Below are positions 7,344 to 13,969 of a stretch of DNA of 15,924 bases, piece after piece. Source of the DNA: CAZWRK01 sp964635875 (GTDB lineage: Bacteria > Pseudomonadota > Gammaproteobacteria > Burkholderiales > Aquaspirillaceae); the NCBI GenBank assembly GCA_964635875.1, contig CAZWRK010000099.1, positions 1-15,924 on the forward strand, given 5' to 3'. The position numbers and the translations under genes are program-made. The notes beneath the pieces were generated by a model. That model did not search any database. It was given only the letters and a program-made list of their open reading frames with translations, and was not told the DNA's origin. Numbering within the stretch: the stretch's first letter is position 1; the number at the start of each line of letters is the position of its first letter.

Positions 7344-7775
7344 ATGTCGACAACCACCACCAAGCCCTACTTCATTCGAGCATTACACGAATGGTGTACA
7401 GACTCAGGATACACACCTTACCTTGCTGTCTGGGTAGATGAACGAGTGAGCGTGCCTATGGAGTTTGTGAAAAGCAACGAAATTGTATTAAATATCGATT
7501 TCAGCGCAACACATAACCTTCATCTTGGCAATGAGGCCATTTCTTTTTCTGCTCGGTTTGGTGGGGTGTCGAGAGATTTATTTGTTCCTATTAGCAACGT
7601 AATTTCTCTTTTTGCAAAAGAGACTGGCGAAGGAATGGGGTTTGAAGTCGAGAAAATAAGCGAAGAAGTGTTAGAAGAACCTCCCCTAACACTTCAAACT
7701 GACCATAATCACAACCCATCTCCAACCACCCCGCCCCCACCAAGGGGACGCCCTCAGTTGCGTGTTATTAAATAA
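7344..7775 (+). CDS. sspB: Stringent starvation protein B, ClpXP adaptor
   Basis: The 143-residue product brings ssrA-tagged and other substrates to ClpXP. The substrate-binding domain covers about residues 7-110 (KPYFIRALHEWCTDSGYTPYLAVWV, then VLNIDFSATHNLHLGNEAISFSARFGG). It is followed by a disordered Pro/Thr/His-rich linker (about 111-133). The ClpX-binding tail RGRPQLRVIK at the very C-terminus is the hallmark of SspB and is intact. AAGGAT precedes ATG 7344. It is co-transcribed with sspA. No convincing terminator is seen in the 20 bases between its stop and the convergent gene ending at 7796. Confidence 0.96.
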   Translation: MSTTTTKPYFIRALHEWCTDSGYTPYLAVWVDERVSVPMEFVKSNEIVLNIDFSATHNLHLGNEAISFSARFGGVSRDLFVPISNVISLFAKETGEGMGFEVEKISEEVLEEPPLTLQTDHNHNPSPTTPPPPRGRPQLRVIK

Positions 7776-7795
7776 ACTTCTCTAGCACAGAGGCG

Positions 7796-8380
7796 TCACA
7801 ACATAGTCTCTCGATAGCGCACCTCGCCATCCAACAGCACGGCCAAAATGCCCGCCTGACCGCGGGCATCAATTGCAACAAGAATGGATACTTTTTCATT
7901 CCCTCGCGGTCGTTCTATCTGATGACCCATGCCTTCTTGAACGTAATATTGCTCAATACCATAACGCACATGCAAGGTACGCCGCTTAACCATCTGCCCA
8001 GCGATGCTCTGAATGTTTTCATCAAGACTCTCCACTTGACCCTTGAGCGCCAATAAATCCGAAGGAATTGCGCTGCGCTGATGGTGAACTGACACAGCGG
8101 TTGCACCATCCAGATCAGGTTTGACTGCAACCCAAACAGTACTTTCACGGTCGAAATTTTTATCGCCTGCAACCGCAAACTCACCATCAAGCGGTAGCAC
8201 ATTAATGGAATAGGCGAGACTAACGTCATCACCCATAAATAATGAACGAGGATCTATCGGCTGTGTTTGCAAAAGAACGGGAGTACCCGTGCTCAGGGTC
8301 CACTGTTTATCCACAACAATCGCAGCGACAGCAAGCATTTGAATGACGATCAATAAGGCAATCTTTGACCAAAGGTTCAT
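7796..8380 (-). CDS. GDYXXLXY-type membrane-anchored protein
   Basis: The 194-residue product has one N-terminal membrane helix (about residues 5-23) and an extracytoplasmic domain. The family is named for a motif near PxDPRSLFxGDYxxLxY; here it reads PIDPRSLFMGDDVSLAY (residues 41-57), so the usual Tyr of the motif is Asp52 while Gly50, Asp51, Leu55 and Tyr57 are kept. The function of the family is not established. It is nearly always encoded next to a DUF2157 membrane protein, as here. Its ATG (8380) overlaps the stop of the DUF2157 gene by four bases, so translation is coupled and the two products probably act together at the membrane. Confidence 0.85.
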   Translation of the reverse strand: MNLWSKIALLIVIQMLAVAAIVVDKQWTLSTGTPVLLQTQPIDPRSLFMGDDVSLAYSINVLPLDGEFAVAGDKNFDRESTVWVAVKPDLDGATAVSVHHQRSAIPSDLLALKGQVESLDENIQSIAGQMVKRRTLHVRYGIEQYYVQEGMGHQIERPRGNEKVSILVAIDARGQAGILAVLLDGEVRYRETML

Positions 8381-9699
8381 GACAATCTCTGACGTTGAAA
8401 ATGATGTAGCAGCTTACGTCGCCGCAGTTCTAGCCATCCCCCGCCCGCCAAAAGCAACACACCACCCACGATAAAAAAGAGAGATCGGTCGAGCAATGAC
8501 CAGAAAGTGTCGAAATAACGCGCCAATATCCAGGTCAAAAGCCCAACAAACACATGGTTCACGATCATTCGATCGTTGTGGCGCACCCCCAACTCTCCTA
8601 GCCAATACAGCACCGTCAGAAAAAAACCATTCCATAAAAATATAGATGTACTTCGATCTAGCGGGAAAACCACCTCCATAATGAGCAACAAAGCCAGCCC
8701 TACTACAAGCGCACGGCTTATGTACAGAGAGGTTGTTGTAGGCGATGAGAAAGAACGTACAAAACGAACGGCCCCAGCAGCGTAAATCGCAACAGAAACG
8801 GCCAGTGCACTCATCCACGGCCACAAAGCCTCTTCAGAGCGCGTAACAACAGAGGCAAAATCACGCTCGGGGAAGGTAAAAATAAAAAACCCCAGTAACG
8901 ACGCGTATAAAAAAGTTGCACGCACAGCACGTGCCAGCGTACATGCATATGCTTGCACCGCCCCCCAACAGCCCACAACAACGAATACTTGCAGTGCAAA
9001 AAGGCGAATATGAGCAGAAGCCTCTGATTCCCCGCTGATCCATGGCTGCACATGCCAACCCATCATCCAAAGCAAAAGCAACAATCCAAAAGCATACGAT
9101 GCAACCTTCCATTCACGCTGAGACAATACGCCAGCCGCAAAAATAAAATAGCCAAGCAATGGCCAATTCATCGAGAGGTACTCAAACTGCTCGCTGACTG
9201 TCCATAAAGCCGCTAATACGACAGATGTCACCATTGCTGGCTGGGACCCCAACAGCCATGCAGTCAATAAACCGCCCCCCGCCCAAAGAGCGATACCATC
9301 AGGAAAATGCGCATCAACGTGGTACATTTGCCCCACAAGCATCACGGACGCCCCAAAAAACAGAACAGAGAGAAAAGCCAGGCCTTGGGCAAGACTCTGC
9401 AGTTGAGCACGCATCAGGCAAAGCCCATAGGCGACTTGACTGCCAGCAAGAGCAACAAAAATCAGAATTAATTTGGCCCATTTGCTCATTTCATACCAGT
9501 GAGCAGCGACCCAAAGCATCACACCCAAACCCAGCAATAAGGCGCCCGCTAAAGCAAATAGAGAAGACCATGCAACATGGCTCGAACGCGCGGCAATATC
9601 GGACAAGATCGCTTGGCTAGCTTGCTCATTCACCCATCCTTGTTCTTGCCATCGGACCAGCTCTCGCTGCAACCGTTTCTCAAATCCTCGGCCTGTCAT
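8377..9699 (-). CDS. DUF2157 multi-pass membrane protein
   Basis: The product is 440 residues from ATG 9699, which has GAGGG at a good distance; an earlier in-frame ATG at 9732 lacks a site. The N-terminal DUF2157 domain is visible: a soluble start (MTGRGFEKRLQRELVRWQEQG, helper helices to about residue 38), then LLGLGVMLWVAAHWYEMSKWAKL (55-77). GQMYHVDAHFPDGIALWA (123-140) corresponds to the conserved GQ-Y-----FPDG-LLWA block of the family. About a dozen hydrophobic helices follow through to a basic C-terminus. The biochemical role is unknown. It forms a two-gene operon with the GDYXXLXY gene by a four-base ATGA overlap. Transcription is convergent with sspB. Confidence 0.88.
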   Translation of the reverse strand: MTGRGFEKRLQRELVRWQEQGWVNEQASQAILSDIAARSSHVAWSSLFALAGALLLGLGVMLWVAAHWYEMSKWAKLILIFVALAGSQVAYGLCLMRAQLQSLAQGLAFLSVLFFGASVMLVGQMYHVDAHFPDGIALWAGGGLLTAWLLGSQPAMVTSVVLAALWTVSEQFEYLSMNWPLLGYFIFAAGVLSQREWKVASYAFGLLLLLWMMGWHVQPWISGESEASAHIRLFALQVFVVVGCWGAVQAYACTLARAVRATFLYASLLGFFIFTFPERDFASVVTRSEEALWPWMSALAVSVAIYAAGAVRFVRSFSSPTTTSLYISRALVVGLALLLIMEVVFPLDRSTSIFLWNGFFLTVLYWLGELGVRHNDRMIVNHVFVGLLTWILARYFDTFWSLLDRSLFFIVGGVLLLAGGGWLELRRRKLLHHFQRQRLS

Positions 9700-9712
9700 G
9701 CTAATGCCCTCA

Positions 9713-9742
9713 TTTATATAAATAGCGGTCATTTAAACTTAA
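9713..9742 (-). promoter_or_regulatory. Possible promoter for the DUF2157 operon
   Basis: On the minus strand TTAAGT (9742-9737), an 18-bp spacer and TATAAA (9718-9713) sit just before the gene. The transcript leader would be very short. Confidence 0.3.
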
Positions 9743-9962
9743 GTCTTCCCACCTAACTACCTGTGGATATTCAAAATTAGTAGGAGAATCTTCGTCACGA
9801 TGGCACGTAGGCTTATTCAATGAAGAACTATTGAACAGAAAAATGATAAAATAATTTGAATTTATAAAAATAAATCATCAGATCAAAATATAGTCAATTA
9901 TTGTAATTTGCACGGCTTTTTGAGAATCAAGTCTCTTTTGTTTAAATTTTTACAAAAACATC
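9743..9962. other. AT-rich non-coding region upstream of the tRNA
   Basis: No ORF or RNA gene is seen. The stretch 9840-9960 is almost entirely A/T, with several A- and T-tracts (for example around 9840-9880 and 9945-9957). It could act as an UP-element-like activator of the tRNA promoter that follows. Confidence 0.5.
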
Positions 9963-9991
9963 TTGACGAGGCAATCAAATATCCGTATATT
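9963..9991 (+). promoter_or_regulatory. Promoter of tRNA-Met
   Basis: TTGACG (9963-9968), an exact 17-bp spacer and TATATT (9986-9991) lie 15 bases before the tRNA, preceded by A/T tracts. Confidence 0.85.
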
Positions 9992-10006
9992 ACGTTCCTG
10001 TTCGGA

Positions 10007-10083
<77 letters not shown>

Positions 10084-10113
10084 AACACCGAATTCAAGAC
10101 GCTTAGCGTTGAC

Positions 10114-10156
10114 AAAAAAACCTAGCAAAAGCCTTGTGCATGCTAGGTTTTTTTAT
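10114..10156 (+). terminator. Terminator of tRNA-Met
   Basis: A-tract plus CCTAGCA (10114-10127) pairs with TGCTAGG plus T-tract (10141-10154), giving a 14-bp stem with a 13-nt loop. Confidence 0.9.
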
Positions 10157-10449
10157 GTCTGTGACCAATAATCGAAGTAAATTGGCCACCAAAAATTACG
10201 CCAACTATTCGCACACACAAACACCAGCAAACCCTCTTCAGGGCCGCAAAATTTCAGCAGATTTAAGATCTACCCAATGCAGAAAGCCACTGAAGAATCA
10301 GTGGCTTTAAATTTGGTTGGGGGACAGGCATCGAACCACCCTCTGAAAGCCTTGTATTTACTACATTCTCAAAAATAGCCATTGAAAAAGACCAACAAAA
10401 AGACCAACAATAGCGAATCACTGTAAGCACTATTGGGGCGGTTTTTAGG
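10157..10449. other. Non-coding junction between tRNA-Met and the integrase
   Basis: There is no gene here. It contains: (a) ATTGGCCACCAAA at 10181-10193, one mismatch from the end of tRNA-Met plus flank; (b) a perfect 10-bp hairpin AAAGCCACTG/CAGTGGCTTT at 10283-10308; (c) at 10314-10340, on the minus strand, a sequence like a degraded tRNA 3' end (GGTTCGATGCC...CCCCCAACCA); (d) a 12-bp tandem repeat at 10385-10408. This is the likely left attachment region of the island. Confidence 0.5.
10385..10408 (+). repeat. Tandem 12-bp repeat, possible integrase arm sites
   Basis: AAAAAGACCAAC occurs twice with no gap, 41 bases before the integrase start. Short direct repeats next to int are typical arm-type binding sites of P4-like integrases; this role is inferred. 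Confidence 0.5.
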
Positions 10450-11787
10450 ATGGCGGGCAAATCAAAATCAGACAATTTGACGGCGTTGGGCCTAAAAAAA
10501 CTCATTGCCGAAGCACAAAGCGCGATTGCATCAGGGGAAAAAGCCCCGCCTTGCAAAATTGCTTGCGGATTTGGGCTATCGCTTTGGATTCAGTCCGAGA
10601 GCGCCGGATATTGGAAGCTGCCCTACCGGTTAGACGGGAAACAAAAAACCGCATCTTTAGGCGTGTGCAATTTAGCCAAGCCAGATTTGGCAATGGCACG
10701 GGATAAGGCGATTAAGGCCAAAGCCTTGATTGCCGAAGGCGTAGAACCCCGAAAATCAAAGATAGAACCCGTCGAAGAAGAAAATACCTTCAAGGGCGTG
10801 GCTTTGGCATGGCATAGCAAAACCTTGCAAAGTGGCGTGTGGAAAGCCGCCCACGCTGAAACCATCCTAAAACGGCTACATTCTGAGCTATTCCCCACGC
10901 TTGGCCGTCGGTCTGTTCAATCCCTCAAAACACTGGATTTACTCCCGCCACTCAATGCGATTGTTGAACGCGGCGCAATCGACCTTGCTAAAACCTGTCG
11001 GCAATACATCAATTCAATTTTGCGTTACGCCGTGCAAACAGGGCGCATTACGCAGAACCCCGCTTTAGACCTTGCGGGCGCGATCGTTACCCGCAAAAGC
11101 GTACACCGCCCCGCGTTACCCTTGCCCCGCCTGCCTGAGTTCCTAGAACGCCTAGCAAATTACAAAGGCTCACATATCGCCAAACTTGCTACACAGTTCG
11201 CATTACTGACAGGGGCGCGTTCTTCGGAATTCCGCTATGCCCGTTGGGGTGAATTCGACTTTGACCAAAAAACGTGGACGATTCCCGAACAACGCGAACC
11301 GGTAGAGGGCGTCAAGTTCTCGGAACGGGGCGAAAAAATGGGGCGTGAACGGGTGATTTACTTGTCACGCCAAACGGTCGAAGTGTTGCAAGCGATACAG
11401 GCCATTAACGGCCAATGCGCATTTGTGTTTAACGGGCAAATCAAGGGGACGCCCATTAGTGAAAACACCGTCAATCTTGTTTTGCAGCGCATGGGATACG
11501 ACACCAAACAAGAAATATGCCTGCACGGGTTTAGAACAATGTTGGTTTCAAGCCTGAATGAATCAGGGCAGTTTTTACCCGATGCGATAGAGCGGCATAT
11601 TGGGCATGAGGGACGCGACAAAATCAGGGAGATTTACAACCGCGCCGCGCAATACATGGCCGAACGTCGCCGCCTGCTGCAATGGTGGGCGGATTATCTG
11701 GATGCGGCGAAGTCGGGCTATATCGCCCCGAATGAGTTCACGCCAGAAACCGACACCACCCCGCCTACCTTGAAAATTGTGGCTTAA
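10450..11787 (+). CDS. int: Tyrosine recombinase/integrase, P4-like
   Basis: The 445-residue product would integrate and excise the island by strand exchange at an attachment site. The N-terminal part (about 35-105; GYWKLPYRLDGKQKTASLG... then ARDKAIKAKALIAEGVEPR) is the arm-type DNA-binding domain (DUF4102 type). A core-binding helical domain covers about 112-215. The catalytic domain shows R257 in LLTGARSSE, a basic residue near K296 in KMGRERVIYLS, H359 and R362 in LHGFRTM, H386 in ERHIGHEG, and the nucleophile Y396 in REIYNRAAQY. All catalytic residues are present, and the ending AERRRLLQWWADYLDA is typical of P4-type integrases. The ribosome-binding site is weak (GGGGCGG about nine bases before ATG 10450). 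It stands directly downstream of a tRNA, as expected at the left end of an island. It looks functional. Confidence 0.95.
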   Translation: MAGKSKSDNLTALGLKKLIAEAQSAIASGEKAPPCKIACGFGLSLWIQSESAGYWKLPYRLDGKQKTASLGVCNLAKPDLAMARDKAIKAKALIAEGVEPRKSKIEPVEEENTFKGVALAWHSKTLQSGVWKAAHAETILKRLHSELFPTLGRRSVQSLKTLDLLPPLNAIVERGAIDLAKTCRQYINSILRYAVQTGRITQNPALDLAGAIVTRKSVHRPALPLPRLPEFLERLANYKGSHIAKLATQFALLTGARSSEFRYARWGEFDFDQKTWTIPEQREPVEGVKFSERGEKMGRERVIYLSRQTVEVLQAIQAINGQCAFVFNGQIKGTPISENTVNLVLQRMGYDTKQEICLHGFRTMLVSSLNESGQFLPDAIERHIGHEGRDKIREIYNRAAQYMAERRRLLQWWADYLDAAKSGYIAPNEFTPETDTTPPTLKIVA

Positions 11788-11842
11788 CGTCAAAACCTAC
11801 TGACATCCGTCACCACGTTTAAGCCAAACCAAAACGGCAATA

Positions 11843-11868
11843 TGTGGGCGTTTCCAACAACGCCCACA
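11843..11868 (+). promoter_or_regulatory. Perfect hairpin/palindrome directly before alpA
   Basis: TGTGGGCGTT (11843-11852), a 6-nt loop and AACGCCCACA (11859-11868) form a 10-bp perfect stem ending at the Shine-Dalgarno sequence AGGTGG of alpA. It has no T-tail, so it is not a standard terminator. It may be an operator or a translational control hairpin. Confidence 0.5.
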
Positions 11869-11880
11869 GGTGGCCGCACC

Positions 11881-12108
11881 ATGCCGCAAACCCTTATTAA
11901 ACGCGAACAAGTCAGCGCCAAAACCGGCCTTGGCTGTTCCGCCATTTACGCCCGCATGACCTTAAATCCAAAGCGCCCGAACGACTTCGACCCGACATTT
12001 CCAAAGCCTATCAAGATTGGCGCCCGCTCGGTCGCGTGGATTGAATCCGAGGTTGACGAATGGATTAGCGCCCGCATTGCGGCGAGCCGTGGCGGGGTGA
12101 AGAAATGA
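11881..12108 (+). CDS. AlpA-family regulator
   Basis: The 75-residue product has the MerR-like helix-turn-helix of AlpA/Cox-type excision regulators: LIKREQVSAKTGLGCSAIYARM (residues 5-26), PTFPKPIKIGARSVAWIESEVDEWISARI (39-66). The FPKPIKIG-R-V-W---EVDEW pattern is diagnostic. Such proteins activate int expression or act as excisionases in P4-like islands. I chose ATG 11881 (AGGTGG seven bases upstream) over ATG 11842, whose 13 extra residues are unlike the family and would start inside the hairpin 11843-11868. It lies about 90 bp after int, in the same direction. A strong minus-strand terminator follows right after its stop. Confidence 0.9.
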   Translation: MPQTLIKREQVSAKTGLGCSAIYARMTLNPKRPNDFDPTFPKPIKIGARSVAWIESEVDEWISARIAASRGGVKK

Positions 12109-12115
12109 GCCAACG

Positions 12116-12147
12116 AAAAAACCCCCACGCTTGCGTAAACGTAGGGG
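12116..12147 (-). terminator. Minus-strand Rho-independent terminator
   Basis: On the minus strand CCCCTACG (12147-12140) and CGTGGGGG (12129-12122) form an 8-bp stem with one T-G pair and a 10-nt loop, followed by six T's (12121-12116). The plus-strand reading lacks a T-tail. It therefore ends a transcript coming from the right. Confidence 0.7.
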
Positions 12148-12150
12148 CTT

Positions 12151-12342
12151 CTAGTAATCTGCCGTCGCGCATCGAGTTGGACTCTCTTTGCACGCAAATC
12201 TGACCGCCAAACCGGTGCAGAAACGGCAAGCGGATTTTACCCGCTTGCCCAAAATCTGAATAGCGAATGCCCCCCTTTTTGTTGTATGCAGTGCCATAGA
12301 GCGCCCGAACGCCAAGAGCGTCTGAGCGCCCACGCCCTGCAT
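12151..12342 (-). CDS. Candidate small minus-strand ORF (or non-coding transcript)
   Basis: A 63-codon frame runs from ATG 12342 to TAG 12151-12153 and stops just four bases before the minus-strand terminator, a position expected for a real gene end. The product is basic and Ala/Arg/Lys-rich with five Cys (three in SACRFC...RFAC) and has no domain I recognise. A ribosome-binding site is poor (AGGCG about 11 bases upstream), and a longer overlapping frame exists on the same strand (12065-12679) that would run through the terminator. It might be an Ash-like or other small island protein, or only a shadow over an untranslated regulatory RNA. The terminator makes transcription likely; translation is uncertain. 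Confidence 0.3.
   Translation of the reverse strand: MQGVGAQTLLAFGRSMALHTTKRGAFAIQILGKRVKSACRFCTGLAVRFACKESPTRCATADY
12225..12249. repeat. Perfect inverted repeat in the control region
   Basis: GGCAAGCGG (12225-12233), loop ATTTTAC, CCGCTTGCC (12241-12249). It has no T-tail on either strand. It could be an RNA hairpin on either transcript or a protein operator. Confidence 0.6.
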
Positions 12343-12398
12343 TTACGCAAAGCGCCTGAAACCAACCAGGTGCTAGGACATGCGCACACCTAAAAGCG

Positions 12399-12426
12399 GT
12401 CTTTCCCCACTCAAAACCGGAAAGAC
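12399..12426 (+). promoter_or_regulatory. Hairpin pairing with the likely ribosome-binding site of the replication operon
   Basis: GTCTTTCC (12399-12406) and GGAAAGAC (12419-12426) form an 8-bp perfect stem with a 12-nt loop. The right arm contains GGAAAG, the only purine-rich Shine-Dalgarno-like sequence before ATG 12436. All later genes of the operon overlap one another, so closing this hairpin could limit translation of the whole operon. Confidence 0.5.
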
Positions 12427-12435
12427 GCAACAGCC

Positions 12436-12627
12436 ATGAATACCCGCAACACGGGCAATCCGCCCCGCCTGCAACCGCAAGGCTTTCAATACGAAGAAAT
12501 GCGCGAAGCGCTAACCCGCTTGCTGTCTGACGCAATCGACCACACCCCACGCAAAGCGGGGTTGATCTGCCATGCCTCAAACCGCCACCACAGCCGGAAA
12601 GCTGCAAATGAGGGGGCGAAGCCGTGA
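12436..12627 (+). CDS. Small hypothetical protein, first gene of the replication operon
   Basis: The 63-residue product is basic and polar, without a membrane segment, and ends in a Lys/Arg/His-rich tail (CHASNRHHSRKAANEGAKP). I recognise no family. Evidence for it being real is the overlap of its stop with the GTG start of the next gene (GTGA, 12624-12627) and the possible site GGAAAG 11 bases before its ATG. That site is in the arm of the hairpin at 12399-12426. It may serve mainly as a leader ORF that couples translation. Confidence 0.5.
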   Translation: MNTRNTGNPPRLQPQGFQYEEMREALTRLLSDAIDHTPRKAGLICHASNRHHSRKAANEGAKP

Positions 12628-12929
12628 ACGTGCCGACACTCACCCCAAACCAAGAATGCCTATGTGAATACGATGGCAAGTTTGCCGCTTCTGTCCTGTT
12701 GCTTCTGATTGGCGACCACTCACACCAAGCCGCCTATCCGACCGAAGAACAGCGCCAAGCCGCTGCTATTCACGTCATGGAATCGTTTTGTGATTCGTTT
12801 GCCGATGCCTTAGCCGATGCAATGGAGCAAGGCAACGTCGGCGAACAGCGCGTAAAAGACGTGTTCACCGCCATTATTCAGCGACGCAGCGAACTCATTG
12901 CCAACATTGCTAAGGCGATGCGCCCATGA
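12624..12929 (+). CDS. Hypothetical helical protein of the replication operon
   Basis: The 101-residue product is likely all-helical and acidic, with the blocks FAASVLLLLIGDHSHQAAYP, TEEQRQAAAIHVMESFCDSFADALADAMEQG and RVKDVFTAIIQRRSELIANIAKAM. It has no membrane protein character and no family I can name. It starts with GTG 12624, supported by GAGGGGG seven to eight bases upstream and by the four-base overlap with the previous gene. Its TGA overlaps the ATG of the primase gene (ATGA, 12926-12929). The position before a primase suggests a role in replication or its control, inferred only from context. Confidence 0.75.
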   Translation: MNVPTLTPNQECLCEYDGKFAASVLLLLIGDHSHQAAYPTEEQRQAAAIHVMESFCDSFADALADAMEQGNVGEQRVKDVFTAIIQRRSELIANIAKAMRP

Positions 12930-13969
12930 TGAACGCCCGCAAAAATCCCCGCTTATTTGCCGCGACCGTGCGCAATGCTGCTGCCGGTCAATGGCCGGAC
13001 ATCCTGCAATCTTTAGGCGTCAACGCCAAAGCCTTAACCAAGAAAAACAAGCCTTGCCCCGCCTGTGGGGGAACCGATCGGTTTAGCTTTATCGACGATG
13101 AGCGCGGCGCGTTTATTTGTCGGTCGCTGGATAGAGAGGGCGGCGATGGTTTCGAGTTGGTGCGCCATTTGTTTGGCTGCGACTTTATGACGGCAGTCAA
13201 CAAAGTGGCCGAACGTGTCGGCATCCAAACAGACGGTGATACATGGCAAGCCCCGCCTGTACGCCCCGCCATTGCTGCAACACCTGCCCCGCCTGAAATG
13301 GATAGAACCAGTCATTTAATCAACACATGGAACAAAGCAACACCCCTTAAAAACGCCCTATTGCGCCCCGCTGGTTTGTACCTGAAAGGGCGCGGCCTTG
13401 AGATACCCGACACCGAAGCCCTACGCTTTGCGCCCCTGCTGCCCTATTGGGATGAAAAGCGGGAAATAGGCAAATGGCCTGCATTGCTGGCCTATGTCAC
13501 CAGCCCCGCCGGAACCCTTGCCGCCTTGATGCGCCTGTATCTCACCCAGTCCGGCAAGAAAGTCGAAGCCACCAACGCACAAGGCGAACCCCTACCCGCC
13601 AAGAAATTAGCCACGGTGAGAAGTGGCGTAATGCGCGGTTCCGCTGTCCGCCTCTTCGACGTGGACGAACAAGGCCGCCTTGCATTAGCCGAAGGCATCG
13701 AGACCGCTTTAGCCGTGCATCAGGCATCAGGCTTGCCGGTTTGGGCGTGCATTTCGGCCTTTGGGCTTGAGCATGTGCAATTGCCAGACACCGTAAAAGA
13801 CGTGTTCATTTTTGGCGACAACGACGCCGCACAAGCCGGACAACGCGCCGCCTCACGCTTGGCCAAAAGGCTCACCGCCAATGGCATCAGCGCACGGGTT
13901 TTTATCCCGAAGCAGACCGGTCAAGACTGGCTAGACGTGTTAAACGCGCAAGAAAAGGCGGCATCATGA
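12926..13969 (+). CDS. Zinc-finger/Toprim primase-like protein
   Basis: The 347-residue product combines an N-terminal CHC2-type zinc-binding primase domain and a C-terminal Toprim domain, as in the primase half of P4 alpha-like proteins. It would make primers for replication of the excised element. The zinc region is KPCPACGGTDRFSFIDDERGAFIC (C44, C47, C65) followed by RSLDREGGDGFELV. The fourth Cys expected three residues after C65 is absent (L68 there), so the site has only three visible Cys. The Toprim motifs are LALAEGIETALAV (E256) and IFGDNDAAQAG (D298, D300). There is no helicase domain; that function is on the next, overlapping gene. Start ATG 12926 (a second ATG follows directly). 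It overlaps both neighbours by four bases. Confidence 0.92.
   Translation: MMNARKNPRLFAATVRNAAAGQWPDILQSLGVNAKALTKKNKPCPACGGTDRFSFIDDERGAFICRSLDREGGDGFELVRHLFGCDFMTAVNKVAERVGIQTDGDTWQAPPVRPAIAATPAPPEMDRTSHLINTWNKATPLKNALLRPAGLYLKGRGLEIPDTEALRFAPLLPYWDEKREIGKWPALLAYVTSPAGTLAALMRLYLTQSGKKVEATNAQGEPLPAKKLATVRSGVMRGSAVRLFDVDEQGRLALAEGIETALAVHQASGLPVWACISAFGLEHVQLPDTVKDVFIFGDNDAAQAGQRAASRLAKRLTANGISARVFIPKQTGQDWLDVLNAQEKAAS

Larger units (their letters stand above)
12109..12435. other. Structured control region between alpA and the replication operon
   Basis: This is a 327-bp region with no plus-strand gene. It holds, in order: a minus-strand terminator (12116-12147), a candidate small minus-strand ORF (12151-12342), a perfect 9-bp hairpin (12225-12249), two copies of GAGCGCCC (12299-12306 and 12324-12331), and a hairpin (12399-12426) that covers the likely ribosome-binding site of the next gene. 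It occupies the place where P4-type elements keep their immunity RNA control, but no homology is claimed. Confidence 0.5.

Noticed and set aside
12065..12679. Long minus-strand frame of 204 codons opposite the control region and small ORFs
   Set aside because: It runs through the minus-strand terminator at 12116-12147 and opposite alpA and the well-supported starts at 12436 and 12624; it has no ribosome-binding site, and GC-rich DNA often leaves such frames open.
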